In this document: positions 9,401-17,150 of the stretch, piece after piece | How positions within the stretch are numbered: the stretch's first letter is position 1 | Layout: every line of letters starts with the position of its first letter | Source of the DNA: Bacteroidales bacterium | Lineage (GTDB): Bacteria > Bacteroidota > Bacteroidia > Bacteroidales > WCHB1-69 | Length of the DNA: 64,000 bases | NCBI GenBank assembly: GCA_017962845.1 | Contig: JAGCUN010000035.1 | Span: forward strand, 62,001 to 126,000 | Direction of reading: 5' to 3' | Notes under the pieces: model-generated | Seen by the model: only the letters and a program-made list of their open reading frames with translations | Told to the model about the DNA's origin: nothing | Databases searched by the model: none | Program-made: the position numbers and the translations under genes

Positions 9401-9902
9401 GCAGGTGGATGCGCTGCATGAGGTTGAAGTTGTACGGGTCGTCACCTCTTGCGTCGGAAGTGAGGAAAAGGTCAAGGGTCTTGCCAAACACGTTGTCGAG
9501 GTCGAGGTCACGGGCGCGGTCCCACGTGATGATTTCGAATTTGTCGCTGAAGCGGTCGATGTTGAAGAAAATTTCGGCCACATCCCAAGCTTCCGACACC
9601 ATCTTGTGGTAGATGGTGGGGTCCGGCTTGTCGCCAAATTCGATGAGATGTTTCTTCTTTTCAGCTGGCAGCCTGTCGAAGTTGGGGGTCCTGCGCGCCA
9701 TCTCCACCACCTCCTTGAAAGCGGTTTTCACCAGGTCGATTCTGGCGAAGGGGGAGGGGATAGAGGTGATCTCTTTGGATGCGGTGGCGCCGTCGGGGTC
9801 GGTGATTTGACTGATGGCGGTGGTGCCGTAAACCGTCGAGTCGTCCCAGTCGATGATATTGTTGTTTCCCTGTATGTCAAAGGGTCTGAATACTTTTGCC
9901 AT
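6489..9902 (-). CDS. Large protein with C-terminal actin/Hsp70-type ATPase domain
   Basis: A 1137-residue cytoplasmic protein, the largest in the operon. About 570 N-terminal residues have no motif I recognise. The C-terminal half carries the three nucleotide-binding signatures of the actin/Hsp70/sugar-kinase fold: phosphate 1 FAVDFGTTNTH (about 587-600), phosphate 2 VVTIDVGGGTTDIFV (about 797-812) and an adenosine motif VAFSGNGARTL (about 940). Members of this fold hydrolyse ATP and either polymerise (MreB, ParM) or act as chaperones (DnaK). The divergence and long N-terminal extension fit neither MreB nor DnaK. It lies 2 nt downstream of the tubulin-like gene, an unusual pairing of the two cytoskeletal NTPase folds. 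Polymerisation has to be tested. Confidence 0.8.
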   Translation of the reverse strand: MAKVFRPFDIQGNNNIIDWDDSTVYGTTAISQITDPDGATASKEITSIPSPFARIDLVKTAFKEVVEMARRTPNFDRLPAEKKKHLIEFGDKPDPTIYHKMVSEAWDVAEIFFNIDRFSDKFEIITWDRARDLDLDNVFGKTLDLFLTSDARGDDPYNFNLMQRIHLLNYIGPDRPSAMNIVGATSPATLFISSANDLSYVAKHVVFGSDRPFDGDFQPLYRRDFEFQKYLFALRNSVPKFNKRFPEVHDYLNITYECLSNQQKNEIDKLDTNSIQNYEPIRMGQNGNDTLDILNFEFHKRPKNSNWKSDFEIKSSYYQSDKRPLVLPVERGTTYASYIYTTDPWGRDNAAPHKSNEPWSYRKLPIVNEDYPYLTISDFLADNIIRIPYELNSTDFYDGGFVCRDTDEKVSYLLPLTKTFFQFFTVQELQSTLQNGRKMFEFVENTNGIKVILRIPVKGGVIEYSRLYSENGKAVIDDEGRNVDGGMIDTKIGMGVMPLFRFPEKVQKHYRIAFFDKGSAKATLSCFLGDRIVPISDPVVRAEKDLSGRGCSHESYVVENAFDSIHITTDDVEGVVIPKFKTETGNTVFTFAVDFGTTNTHIEYCTDANPNPVAFDIRSSDKQMHKLHTLYTDPDIRLAFEQDFIPDTIAEKDTYSFPMRTVYAERMDIDYNRNPKALADGNIPFLYERDFTPNWNNIKTELKWGGVHERLLEMHLETLFILMRNKVVMNRGNVPATRIIWFYPASMTQAKVNQFKKIWKEAYEKYFGEQSDENVISISESKAPYLHFITSQGAKDEVVTIDVGGGTTDIFVVEGSEDKMLMSFRFASNAIFGDGYNSNPSQNGFVCKYKECIKQILQDNGLQELLQSFNQIEAQQKSTDIIAFMFSLMGDKVNNNRELDFLRKLSGDDKMRYVFIFFYGSILYFIAQAMKAKGLMKPKTVAFSGNGARTLRILSDDNDTLAKFAKLIFDGVYGDTTGRISVMMERNPKIATCKGGLERPEAQPYDEINDIKAVFVGDTFTDNRSTPTYADISEDMKKDVVKSLTDFFSFIFQMHKTNNDFFVNQLGADATIFNQIREYCLGEEGVQELESSLAQGLRNKCEVDKVNDETLLEETLFFYPMVGMLHELAYKIYQMKN

Positions 9903-9904
9903 AA

Positions 9905-11350
9905 TTAATTGATATTAAGTTTTTCATTTGCCAATCTTTTGGTCGCCAGATAGAACAGTTCCATGAACTGCTGCTCCTTAGACCCGCTTCTGCTGTTCCC
10001 ACGTGTGCCGTTCAAACGGTTGTCGAACAAGTAGTAGTTGCTGTCGGTGGTGAACAATTTTCTGGGCTTCACACCCTTTACAAGATCGAAGACGCGGTCA
10101 GTTCTGCCCCTCTCCACAACAATCTCGTCGTTCCTGTCGTAAGAGTACGGGAATGTGAAAGGAGTGAATTTGCGATCTTGCGCATCCATCTCAGCCAGCC
10201 AGTGACGGTATTGGTCAAGGATGTTCCGTTTCAGGTTGCGGATGAAGTCGCTGTTGAAGAAGGTGCTGTCCAACTGGCGGTCTTTGGACCAGGGCTGGCG
10301 CAGATAGTCGCCGGCCTCATCCATGTACTTGGCAAACAACATGAATTGTGTCATCCCGCGGCGAACCTGGCTGTTGGTCCTGGGTCCGAGGATGTCGAAG
10401 ATGATCTCGTTCACATCTTTCTCTATGCCGAATTCCTTATGCCGTGTCTCCATGGGTTTCTCCGTATTGGCGAAGTCGATAATCGACAAGGCTGCGGCCA
10501 TCTCCACGAAGTGGGCATTGTTTTTCTGGTTGATGCCGCCTTCGCAGTTCTTATAGGTGGTGGAACGGGTGTCATCCCCAATATAGTACAGATTGTCAAT
10601 CGTATGATTCTGGCTGATAGAACGGTAGTAATACGCCAAGGCCGACTTGGCTTTTGACACAAAAGTGGCGGAGTCGATGGCCGAGCTGTCGTCCTGGCGC
10701 ACCTTGAAGTAAGGCAGCACAGTCACAGCGCCGATATGGGCATTGTTCACGAGATTCTGGTTCGGAATGTCGCGGTTCTCCCTCAAGGTCTTCAGAAGAA
10801 GGGGGAACCCACTCGCCCCCGTGCCGCCGAAAATCGAGGAGATGATGAAAATCTTGTCGTCAGCAGTGAACTCATTGGCGAAATTCTGGAATATCTCCGA
10901 ATCCTCAAACTGATTGAGCACCACACTGCCGATATTCGGATTCCCTTTGAAACCTACCTGCATGTCGGCATGGAGGTTCTGCTGCGAGAACAGCACGTTC
11001 ACCAACGCCTGGTTCTCCCTCTTCATGCTCGGATATTCGATATAATCTTCAAAAAGACAATCCTCCACATTGCTCAAAGGAAGATGATAGTTGGAGGTGA
11101 TCTCTCTGATTTCAGTGCGGAAGAACTGGTTCTCCAAATGCTTCCCGAAATCAAGTTTCCTGCGAATTTCCCCATAATGCCTCATCAGGGTGGCGGTACG
11201 CTCCACATCACCACCTGCGGAGTCTGAATCGATAACTATCGGCACAATGGTGTCAGCTTTACACTCCACACCGGCAGCGAGAAGCATAGTCAACGAGCGC
11301 AGCACACGCGAACCGGTGCCGCCTATTCCAAATACATAAATCTTTGACAT
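9905..11350 (-). CDS. Tubulin/FtsZ-like GTPase
   Basis: A 481-residue cytoplasmic protein. The N-terminus MSKIYVFGIGGTGSRVLRSL has the glycine-rich first loop of the tubulin Rossmann fold (GIGGTGSR, 8-15), followed by VIDSD at about 39-43. The tubulin T4 signature appears as FGGTGASGFP (174-183), a close variant of GGGTGSG. The protein is longer than FtsZ's core and lacks the FtsZ C-terminal tail, so it belongs to the divergent tubulin-like families rather than to cell-division FtsZ. From memory of comparative-genomics work, one such family was proposed to work in membrane remodelling beside VWA and OmpA proteins, which matches this operon. GTP binding is well supported by motifs; filament formation is inference. 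Confidence 0.85.
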   Translation of the reverse strand: MSKIYVFGIGGTGSRVLRSLTMLLAAGVECKADTIVPIVIDSDSAGGDVERTATLMRHYGEIRRKLDFGKHLENQFFRTEIREITSNYHLPLSNVEDCLFEDYIEYPSMKRENQALVNVLFSQQNLHADMQVGFKGNPNIGSVVLNQFEDSEIFQNFANEFTADDKIFIISSIFGGTGASGFPLLLKTLRENRDIPNQNLVNNAHIGAVTVLPYFKVRQDDSSAIDSATFVSKAKSALAYYYRSISQNHTIDNLYYIGDDTRSTTYKNCEGGINQKNNAHFVEMAAALSIIDFANTEKPMETRHKEFGIEKDVNEIIFDILGPRTNSQVRRGMTQFMLFAKYMDEAGDYLRQPWSKDRQLDSTFFNSDFIRNLKRNILDQYRHWLAEMDAQDRKFTPFTFPYSYDRNDEIVVERGRTDRVFDLVKGVKPRKLFTTDSNYYLFDNRLNGTRGNSRSGSKEQQFMELFYLATKRLANEKLNIN

Positions 11351-11380
11351 ATCTGTTGCGATTTTAATTGATTGAATCTG

Positions 11381-11794
11381 TTAGAATGGAGTGCGTCGGC
11401 AATGACTGCTCCCCCACTTGATGATGAGTGACCATACAAACGAAATGACAAAGCACCATGATGTGTTGATGCAGGCGAATGTAAGACAGTCGATGGCAAG
11501 CGCATACTCGGGAAGGGTATCTGACGCCAAATATTCCTCCAAAATCCCGCGGTAGGAAACCCCGTAGGCAATGGCGAAATTCACCGCGCAAATGATGACC
11601 ACCAAAAGCAACCACTGCCACCATTTGCTCAATCGTACGGAATTGATGACATAGTAATATAAGGTGAGCGCGATAATGGGAATAAGCACCATGCAGAACC
11701 CTATGGGTACATACAATTCCTGGTTATACATGTCGTCTGAAAACCCATTGATGAGTCCGAACAGTTCATACCAATTGGCAAAAAAATCATTCAT
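11381..11794 (-). CDS. Small polytopic membrane protein
   Basis: A 137-residue protein with four predicted TM helices at about 27-47, 59-78, 92-110 and 112-128, the second following SVRLSKWW. There is no signal peptide and no catalytic motif. It lies between the VWA lipoprotein (24 nt upstream) and the tubulin-like GTPase (30 nt downstream) and is surely co-transcribed with them. A membrane docking role for the tubulin-like or actin-like protein is inference from position. Family unknown. Confidence 0.65.
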   Translation of the reverse strand: MNDFFANWYELFGLINGFSDDMYNQELYVPIGFCMVLIPIIALTLYYYVINSVRLSKWWQWLLLVVIICAVNFAIAYGVSYRGILEEYLASDTLPEYALAIDCLTFACINTSWCFVISFVWSLIIKWGSSHCRRTPF

Positions 11795-11818
11795 AAGATT
11801 TCGGTTTAATGTTGTTGG

Positions 11819-13252
11819 TTATTTTTTGATTTTAATATCGATTTCAAAATAGCTGTCTATCTGACTCTTGTATTTGGTCTTATAAGCATCCGAGATGCCA
11901 TTGACCCAATACTCTAACCCAAAAGTCTTTCTGTCTTGAATGAGCTCTTCCCGCGTGTCATTGATGATGCTGCAGTCATGAATCCACTGGGGCATCTGAC
12001 GTTTCAGCCCGATGCTGAAATCGGAATAGGCCGTGCCGTTGGCAGTCACCACAATCTTATGCGTGGGCTTCTTCTTTGAATTGGCTATCCTCTTCCAGTC
12101 CGATGAGTTGGTGTTGTTCTTGTTGAGGGGCTCGACTTTGGTGACACGGAAGTTTAAGGTGTCGGTAGTGAAGTAGTTGTTGGCATCCAGCAGATAGTCT
12201 TTGTCCACATTGATGTGGGAAAGGTCAACAGCAACCGAGAACTGCAGCTTCTCACTTCCTGCCGCCCTCCTCGAACAACCACTGCCGCCATCGTTCATGT
12301 CAATGTCCTCAATGCCATGAACATACTCGGAGGTGCTTTCCTGACGGTTGGCCTTAAACCGACCATTTTTATCCGTATAAAGCAATATGGAATAATACAA
12401 GTCCTTCTCCTTTTCTGCTGAAAGGATGTATCGGTTGCAGTACCCCTTGTCTTCTCTCAATTTCAGGATATTGTTGTGGGTGAAAGCGTTCATGTTCGCC
12501 TGACTGGCAACGACGCAGATATAGTAGGGCAGCGTGCCCTGGTGTGTGAATTTGTCCTTGTCGGAGGTGTAGGGGAAATAACTGCCGTTGAAACTTGATT
12601 CCATCTGCACAATCATGGTTGACCAGGGGGTGGGATCGTTTTTCAGTTTCATGAGAAAGGCATTGTAGGTGGTGTTCTCAGCCTCATCCAACGATTTGAG
12701 AGCATCATCGGCGCCAATGGAATAGATGCAGTCTGAAATAAGAATAGAGATGGTGTTCTCTTCCGTACTGTCTAAGATCGTTTTGAAGATATTGTTCAAT
12801 TTGGTATTCGCGCCTCTTTTGTTCTCTTGCATGTCTTGCCGCCATTTTAATTCAATGGCATCGGCAAAATCACTGATGTTCGACTCAATGTTCGACTCAA
12901 AGGCCTTTTTTACAATCAGCTTTTCCCCATCCTTGATCTTTTCATTTCGGATGAAATAGATTTGAATGCTGTCGGTGTCATAATAGTATTTCAAATCCAC
13001 CAAAACCTTGCCGACGGTGTTTTTGAAGTCAGAAAGCCCGGCGAGGATGAAGCCATCCATACTGCCGCTGTTCTCGATGAACACATTCACTCTCGGATGA
13101 GCGGTAGCGGCCGTTACCTCACTTGTTTTCTTGTCGTTTTTATCAGTTCCATTTTCTCCGTTTTTCCGGCCATTGTTGCAACTTGCTAAAGTTAGAAGGA
13201 TGAAAAAGCATAAACTCAACGTCCAAACAATACTATCCGTTCTTCTTCTCAT
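11819..13252 (-). CDS. VWA-like lipoprotein, first gene of the operon
   Basis: A 477-residue lipoprotein: the signal sequence ends LLTLASC with C25 as the lipidated cysteine, followed by an Asn/Lys/Gly-rich tether. From residue 54, RVNVFIENSGSMDGF is the first strand and MIDAS loop of a von Willebrand A domain; the usual DxSxS is ENSGS (60-64), so the first metal ligand is Glu rather than Asp. A later Thr (about 150) and LISD (D174) are in the right places to complete the site. The C-terminal 250 residues are beta-rich and unrecognised. VWA domains bind protein ligands through a divalent metal. As the first gene after the promoter at 13398 it is probably the surface or periplasmic ligand-binding part of the system. 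Confidence 0.75.
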   Translation of the reverse strand: MRRRTDSIVWTLSLCFFILLTLASCNNGRKNGENGTDKNDKKTSEVTAATAHPRVNVFIENSGSMDGFILAGLSDFKNTVGKVLVDLKYYYDTDSIQIYFIRNEKIKDGEKLIVKKAFESNIESNISDFADAIELKWRQDMQENKRGANTKLNNIFKTILDSTEENTISILISDCIYSIGADDALKSLDEAENTTYNAFLMKLKNDPTPWSTMIVQMESSFNGSYFPYTSDKDKFTHQGTLPYYICVVASQANMNAFTHNNILKLREDKGYCNRYILSAEKEKDLYYSILLYTDKNGRFKANRQESTSEYVHGIEDIDMNDGGSGCSRRAAGSEKLQFSVAVDLSHINVDKDYLLDANNYFTTDTLNFRVTKVEPLNKNNTNSSDWKRIANSKKKPTHKIVVTANGTAYSDFSIGLKRQMPQWIHDCSIINDTREELIQDRKTFGLEYWVNGISDAYKTKYKSQIDSYFEIDIKIKK

Positions 13253-13397
13253 GATTTGTCAAATTTATAAATAGTTAAGATTAAGCTAATAAATTGATTC
13301 TGAATATGATATAAAAATACCACCTCCCCTCAGTACTGAACCATGGGCGGTAGCGTTGCAGTAGAAAATGAGTGCTTGTAGTGCAGGGAAGCGGGTG

Positions 13398-13405
13398 CAA
13401 AAATA
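13398..13405 (-). promoter_or_regulatory. Promoter -7 element (TATTTTTG) for the ten-gene operon
   Basis: The minus strand reads TACTATTTTTGCACCC, an exact TAnnTTTG match. Start predicted near 13391, giving a leader of about 140 nt before the VWA lipoprotein ATG at 13252. No other convincing promoter is seen inside the operon, whose largest gap between genes is 30 nt. Confidence 0.6.
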
Positions 13406-13447
13406 GTAATTTTTTCTATTCCTTCGACCGATGCACCGAAATTTCTG

Positions 13448-14029
13448 CTATTTTTTCTTCTCGACAGAAAATCCGAACTTTCCGATGATTTTCCCCAAGT
13501 CGTAGTAGTGGCCGTTGGAGTAGGTCACGAGGTTGGCTCGCTCCAGATGCATCGCCCCTGTCTTCTTGTCGAAAAGGCATTCGTCAGCATGCACCGCCAC
13601 AATCTCGGCCACAAACATGTCGTGTGTACCTAGCGGAACGATCTGTTTCACCACACATTCCAAATTCACGGGTGCCTCAAAAATCATTGGCGCCTTCACC
13701 ACACTGCCTCTGACTGGCGTGAGACCGGTCTCGATGAATTTGTTGTATTTCTGTCCCGATCGCACTCCACACCAGTCAGTGCGTTCTGTCAACTCCTTGG
13801 AAACGAGGTTGATGACAAACTCTTTTCGCTCTTTCAGGATAGGGTAGGAGTGCCGGTTGGGTCTCACGGAGATATAACACAGCGGCGGGTCGCTGCAAAG
13901 TGTGCCGCACCACGCGATAGTGATGATGTTGTACTCATCAGGTGTCTCTCCACAGCTCACCATTACCACAGGGGTGGGATTGAGCATGTTGCCGGGCTTA
14001 AGCAGCCTCTTAGAGGTCTTTTTATTCAT
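13448..14029 (-). CDS. Flavin reductase family protein
   Basis: A 193-residue protein read from the ATG at 14029 (MNKKTSKRLLKPGNML); longer in-frame readings run backwards into nadK and show no homology. It has the split-barrel flavin-reductase/FMN-binding pattern: NPTPVVMVSCG, NIITIAWCGTLCSDPP, YISVRPNRHSYPIL, and FVINLV at the FMN phosphate and dimer region. Such proteins bind FMN and reduce flavin with NAD(P)H or act as small flavoprotein oxidoreductases; the substrate is not evident. The start overlaps the 3' end of nadK by 8 nt, so the two are translated from one message. Coupling to the NADP-forming kinase is a sensible but unproven functional link. Confidence 0.85.
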   Translation of the reverse strand: MNKKTSKRLLKPGNMLNPTPVVMVSCGETPDEYNIITIAWCGTLCSDPPLCYISVRPNRHSYPILKERKEFVINLVSKELTERTDWCGVRSGQKYNKFIETGLTPVRGSVVKAPMIFEAPVNLECVVKQIVPLGTHDMFVAEIVAVHADECLFDKKTGAMHLERANLVTYSNGHYYDLGKIIGKFGFSVEKKK

Positions 14030-14912
14030 TGTTGGAAAAATTTCGTTTGTCAAGCCCCCACAGCAGCTTCTCGCGGATGACCGAATAAAAGTCTGCGTTA
14101 GGGAGACGGATGGTGGGTATCGTGTAAGGAGCACGACTCACGGTGAGCGTGACGGCATCGTCTAAAGTCAGCCGATGCGAATCCACCGACAAGATGAATC
14201 TGTGTGAGCGACTTTCTACCTTGATTTTCAGCTCATTATCGGTGGGCAGCACAATGGGACGTACCGTCAGACTATGGGATGCGATGGGGGTGAGTACCAT
14301 CACATTGGCCGAAGGTACGAGAATGGGACCGCCACAGCTGAGCGAGTAGGCGGTAGAGCCTGTGGGAGTTGCCACAATGAGGCCATCACCCCAATAGGTG
14401 TTCAGCCGCTCTCCATTGGTCTCCACATGCACCGTGTTAATCGAGTCGCCATGCGGATGTATGGAGATATCGTTCAAGGCGAAATCTGAAGGCAGAACGA
14501 TTCCATTGTCGCTCTTGATTTGTAGAAGACTTCTATTTTCTATCTGATAATCAGTATTTTGTAAAAAATCAAAAGCTTCACGGTAGTTGTTGCGATTCAC
14601 GTTGGTGAGGAATCCAATCCTGCCAGTGTTGATGCCGAGGATGGGAATGCCGCTGTCGCCCACGAGGTTGGCGGCATCAATAAAAGTGCCATCGCCACCG
14701 ATGGAGAGCATGAAGTCGGGGCGCAGGGCTGCCAGCTCCTGCCGGGTGGCGAAGGTGGCAGCGGAGGTGGCTAGCAACTCCGAGGGAAACTGTGCCGACA
14801 AGGGGTGGAATACCACCACATCAGCGTGTTCCCCCATCAAAAACTGTATGACCTCTGTGAGGAAATCGCTGCCCTCACCATTGGCGGGTCTGCTGTAAAT
14901 CGCTAATCTCAT
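14022..14912 (-). CDS. nadK: NAD kinase
   Basis: A 296-residue enzyme phosphorylating NAD+ to NADP+ with ATP or polyphosphate. The diagnostic motifs are all present: SIGGDGTFIDAA (the GGDG catalytic loop), GINTGRIGFLTN, and TPTGSTAYSLSCGGPIL in the substrate site. Length matches the usual 290-300. It sits directly upstream of a flavin reductase gene with an 8-nt overlap and has its own promoter at 14933-14940, separated from the barrel gene behind it. Confidence 0.97.
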   Translation of the reverse strand: MRLAIYSRPANGEGSDFLTEVIQFLMGEHADVVVFHPLSAQFPSELLATSAATFATRQELAALRPDFMLSIGGDGTFIDAANLVGDSGIPILGINTGRIGFLTNVNRNNYREAFDFLQNTDYQIENRSLLQIKSDNGIVLPSDFALNDISIHPHGDSINTVHVETNGERLNTYWGDGLIVATPTGSTAYSLSCGGPILVPSANVMVLTPIASHSLTVRPIVLPTDNELKIKVESRSHRFILSVDSHRLTLDDAVTLTVSRAPYTIPTIRLPNADFYSVIREKLLWGLDKRNFSNNE

Positions 14913-14932
14913 GGGAGCCGGTTTTGAATGTG

Positions 14933-14940
14933 CAAAATTA
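14933..14940 (-). promoter_or_regulatory. Promoter -7 element (TAATTTTG) for nadK-flavin reductase
   Basis: The minus strand reads GTAATTTTGCAC in the 35-bp gap behind nadK. Predicted start near 14926, so the leader is only about 14 nt. Confidence 0.55.
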
Positions 14941-14947
14941 CAAATTA

Positions 14948-15571
14948 TTAGAATTGGTAGAACAGACTGAAAGCAATCTCGGTACTGAACTGTTTTTTAG
15001 TGAGGTACTGTCGGCTGTGGTAGCCGTCGTTCACCCGCACCGGGATGGCGGTCTGCACAAAACGCAAACTGATGCCATAATGCTCTTTGAAAGTATAGGA
15101 AATGCCGGCCATGCCGCACAGCTCGAAGCGGCGGAACGGCATCCGCCCCGGCATCTTGCCGTTGGCATCCTTTTCAGTGGCGGCAAACAGAACGCCGAAG
15201 GTGGGGCCAAATTCAATCTCCAATCCGTTTATAATCATAAATTTAGCCAATGCAGGCACTTCCAGATAATACAGCGTGAGCACATATTTGTTGCCGATGT
15301 TGCCGTTCTTGTCGGGACGAAGGAAGGCGCTGCTGCCCTTCATCACGAAGTTGATCTCAGGCTGGATGGCCCAGCGCGGGTTCTGCATAAACCGCCAGTT
15401 GACGAAACCGCCGGCATACGCGCCCATCTTGTGGAAGCCCGACAGCTCGTCGCCCGACATCTGCGTGGCGGTGAACCCCGCCCGCAACCCGCCGCGGAAA
15501 TTCTGCGCCTGACCGCCCACCGCGAATAGGCAGACCAGCATGACTAAAAAGAATCGTTTGGTGTGTTTCAT
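14948..15571 (-). CDS. Outer-membrane beta-barrel protein (porin/PorT-like superfamily)
   Basis: A 207-residue protein with signal peptide MKHTKRFFLVMLVCLFAVGGQAQ and alternating amphipathic strands ending in an aromatic residue (FSLFYQF), as in the 8-stranded barrel families of Bacteroidota (RGGLRAGFTATQM, WAIQPEINFVMKGS, LEVPALAKFMI, YGISLRFVQTAIPV). Its ATG overlaps the TGA of the upstream TPR/PD40 gene (ATGA). PorP/SprF-like barrels are often encoded beside PD40/OmpA-type proteins in this phylum, and this pairing looks similar, but the barrel is too short to be PorP. Ligand unknown. Confidence 0.75.
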   Translation of the reverse strand: MKHTKRFFLVMLVCLFAVGGQAQNFRGGLRAGFTATQMSGDELSGFHKMGAYAGGFVNWRFMQNPRWAIQPEINFVMKGSSAFLRPDKNGNIGNKYVLTLYYLEVPALAKFMIINGLEIEFGPTFGVLFAATEKDANGKMPGRMPFRRFELCGMAGISYTFKEHYGISLRFVQTAIPVRVNDGYHSRQYLTKKQFSTEIAFSLFYQF

Positions 15572-17139
15572 GGGGTTTCTTTTAAAAAGATGACAGGAAA
15601 CTCGTCACCATACTCGCGGTCTTCAATCCGCAGTTGTGAGGAGCTTGCCATTTTATTATCTATGTAAAAATCAACCAGATAAAATCCGGGCTGAAGGATG
15701 AACGTAAAGATTCCGTTATGGGTGTTGGGACGGTAGGTGCCCACCTGGCTCTTGTCGCCGGCCTGCCGAATCTCCACCCGATAGCGCGCCAGCTCCGTCA
15801 TCACCTCCGTGCTGTCACGACCCTCTATCTGTCCCTTCACCACGCAGTAGGGCGCGGGCACGTCCTGGAAGGTGACTTTGTAAATGTCGTATTCCCCCGT
15901 ACTGTTGGCACGGAAGTCAGCAATATAAGCATATCTTCCTGATTTTGTGACTGATATGGTCTTATTGTCATCAGGTGTGTTGATGGGGAAGGCGAGATTC
16001 TCGGGCACAGCGAAGAACCGCTCTTCCGACTGCCATGTGGTGCGGAACAGGTCGTAGCCGCCCATGCTGTTGTGCCCCTGCGAGCTGAAATAGAAAGTGG
16101 TGCCGTCGGGGGCGAGGTAGGGGTAACTCTCGTTGTATTCGGTGTTGATGTTGGGACCTGCATTTTTAGGCGAGCTCCAATCGCCGTTGGGCAGTTTGCG
16201 TGAGTAGTAGATGTCCATGCCGCCATAGCCGCCTGGACGGTTCGAGGCGAAAAAGAGCCAGTTGCCGTCGGGCGAGATGGCCGCCGCCTCCTCTGCAAAC
16301 TCGCTGTTCACCGCCGTGTTGAGCATCTCCGGACGCCCGAACATCTTCTTGTCTTTCTGAGAAATAAAAATATCGTCGAACCCCTTGTCATTGTTGAAAT
16401 AGAGCAACAGTTGCTGCCCGTCGCTGCTGAGGCCGACCACCTCCTCCACGAGGGCGCTGTTCACGGGGTTGGAGAGCTTCTTGGCCTTGGTCCAGCTGCC
16501 GTTCACGCGCTCCGAGAAATAGACATCGGGCAGCTTGTAGCCGTCGTTGTCGAGCACGGTGCCGCCGTTCTGCGTCTGCTTGGAAGTGAAATAGAGCACA
16601 CTCTCATCGCCGTTGATATAGGCGTTGTAGTCGGGAAACTCGCTGTTGATGGCGGTGCCGGCGTTCTCTAGGGTCACATTGCCGCGCATCTCGATCAAAA
16701 GTTTGGCGTTGCGGCACATCTCAATATAGCGTTCGGGCGGGAAGTCACTCTTGTCAAGGCGGAGGCTCTTGCGGGCAAACGTCTCAAACGCTTCGATGGC
16801 CTCGTCGAAACGGTAGCAGAGCATCAGCGCTTTGCCGAGGTAGAAGGGAATATACGGATCGGCCTTGGGGTTGCGCTGGGCACGCTGGAAGTGCAGCACC
16901 GACTTTGCGTAATCGATATGCGAGTTGAGGTAGGCGTAGCCTGCAAAGAGGTTGTATTCGTAGTGGAGAGAGTCCACGCGGAGCAGCTCCTCAAAATGAC
17001 GGGCGGCATCGTGCATGTTGCCCGAGAAATAGAGCTCCTTGGCGGTGGCTTCATCGGTGAAGAGTGCGCCATTGCCCTGTGCGTGCAACTGAGGCAGCAG
17101 AAACAGAAAAAGTATGGGTAGAAGAAGTTTATTACGCAT
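15568..17139 (-). CDS. TPR plus PD40 (WD40-like) beta-propeller periplasmic protein
   Basis: Start at the ATG at 17139 (MRNKLLLPILFLFLLPQLHAQG, a clean signal peptide), 11 nt after the upstream stop; 523 residues. N-terminal TPR-like helices (about 25-130) are followed by a PD40 propeller with repeats such as DVYFSERVNGSW, ISPDGNWLFFASNRPGGYGGMDIYYS and APDGTTFYFSSQG, then a carboxypeptidase-regulatory-like beta domain (about 435-520). This layout is that of PorE-type T9SS accessory proteins minus the OmpA C-terminal domain. It overlaps the downstream barrel gene by 4 nt, suggesting that the two products meet at the outer membrane. A role in T9SS is inference. Confidence 0.8.
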   Translation of the reverse strand: MRNKLLLPILFLFLLPQLHAQGNGALFTDEATAKELYFSGNMHDAARHFEELLRVDSLHYEYNLFAGYAYLNSHIDYAKSVLHFQRAQRNPKADPYIPFYLGKALMLCYRFDEAIEAFETFARKSLRLDKSDFPPERYIEMCRNAKLLIEMRGNVTLENAGTAINSEFPDYNAYINGDESVLYFTSKQTQNGGTVLDNDGYKLPDVYFSERVNGSWTKAKKLSNPVNSALVEEVVGLSSDGQQLLLYFNNDKGFDDIFISQKDKKMFGRPEMLNTAVNSEFAEEAAAISPDGNWLFFASNRPGGYGGMDIYYSRKLPNGDWSSPKNAGPNINTEYNESYPYLAPDGTTFYFSSQGHNSMGGYDLFRTTWQSEERFFAVPENLAFPINTPDDNKTISVTKSGRYAYIADFRANSTGEYDIYKVTFQDVPAPYCVVKGQIEGRDSTEVMTELARYRVEIRQAGDKSQVGTYRPNTHNGIFTFILQPGFYLVDFYIDNKMASSSQLRIEDREYGDEFPVIFLKETP

Positions 17140-17150
17140 TGTTTTGAACG

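Noticed and set aside
8376..9908. A 510-codon plus-strand frame antisense to the actin-like gene
   Set aside because: Low-complexity Val/His/Asp composition typical of the shadow of a high-GC3 coding strand; the minus-strand frame has clear ATPase motifs.
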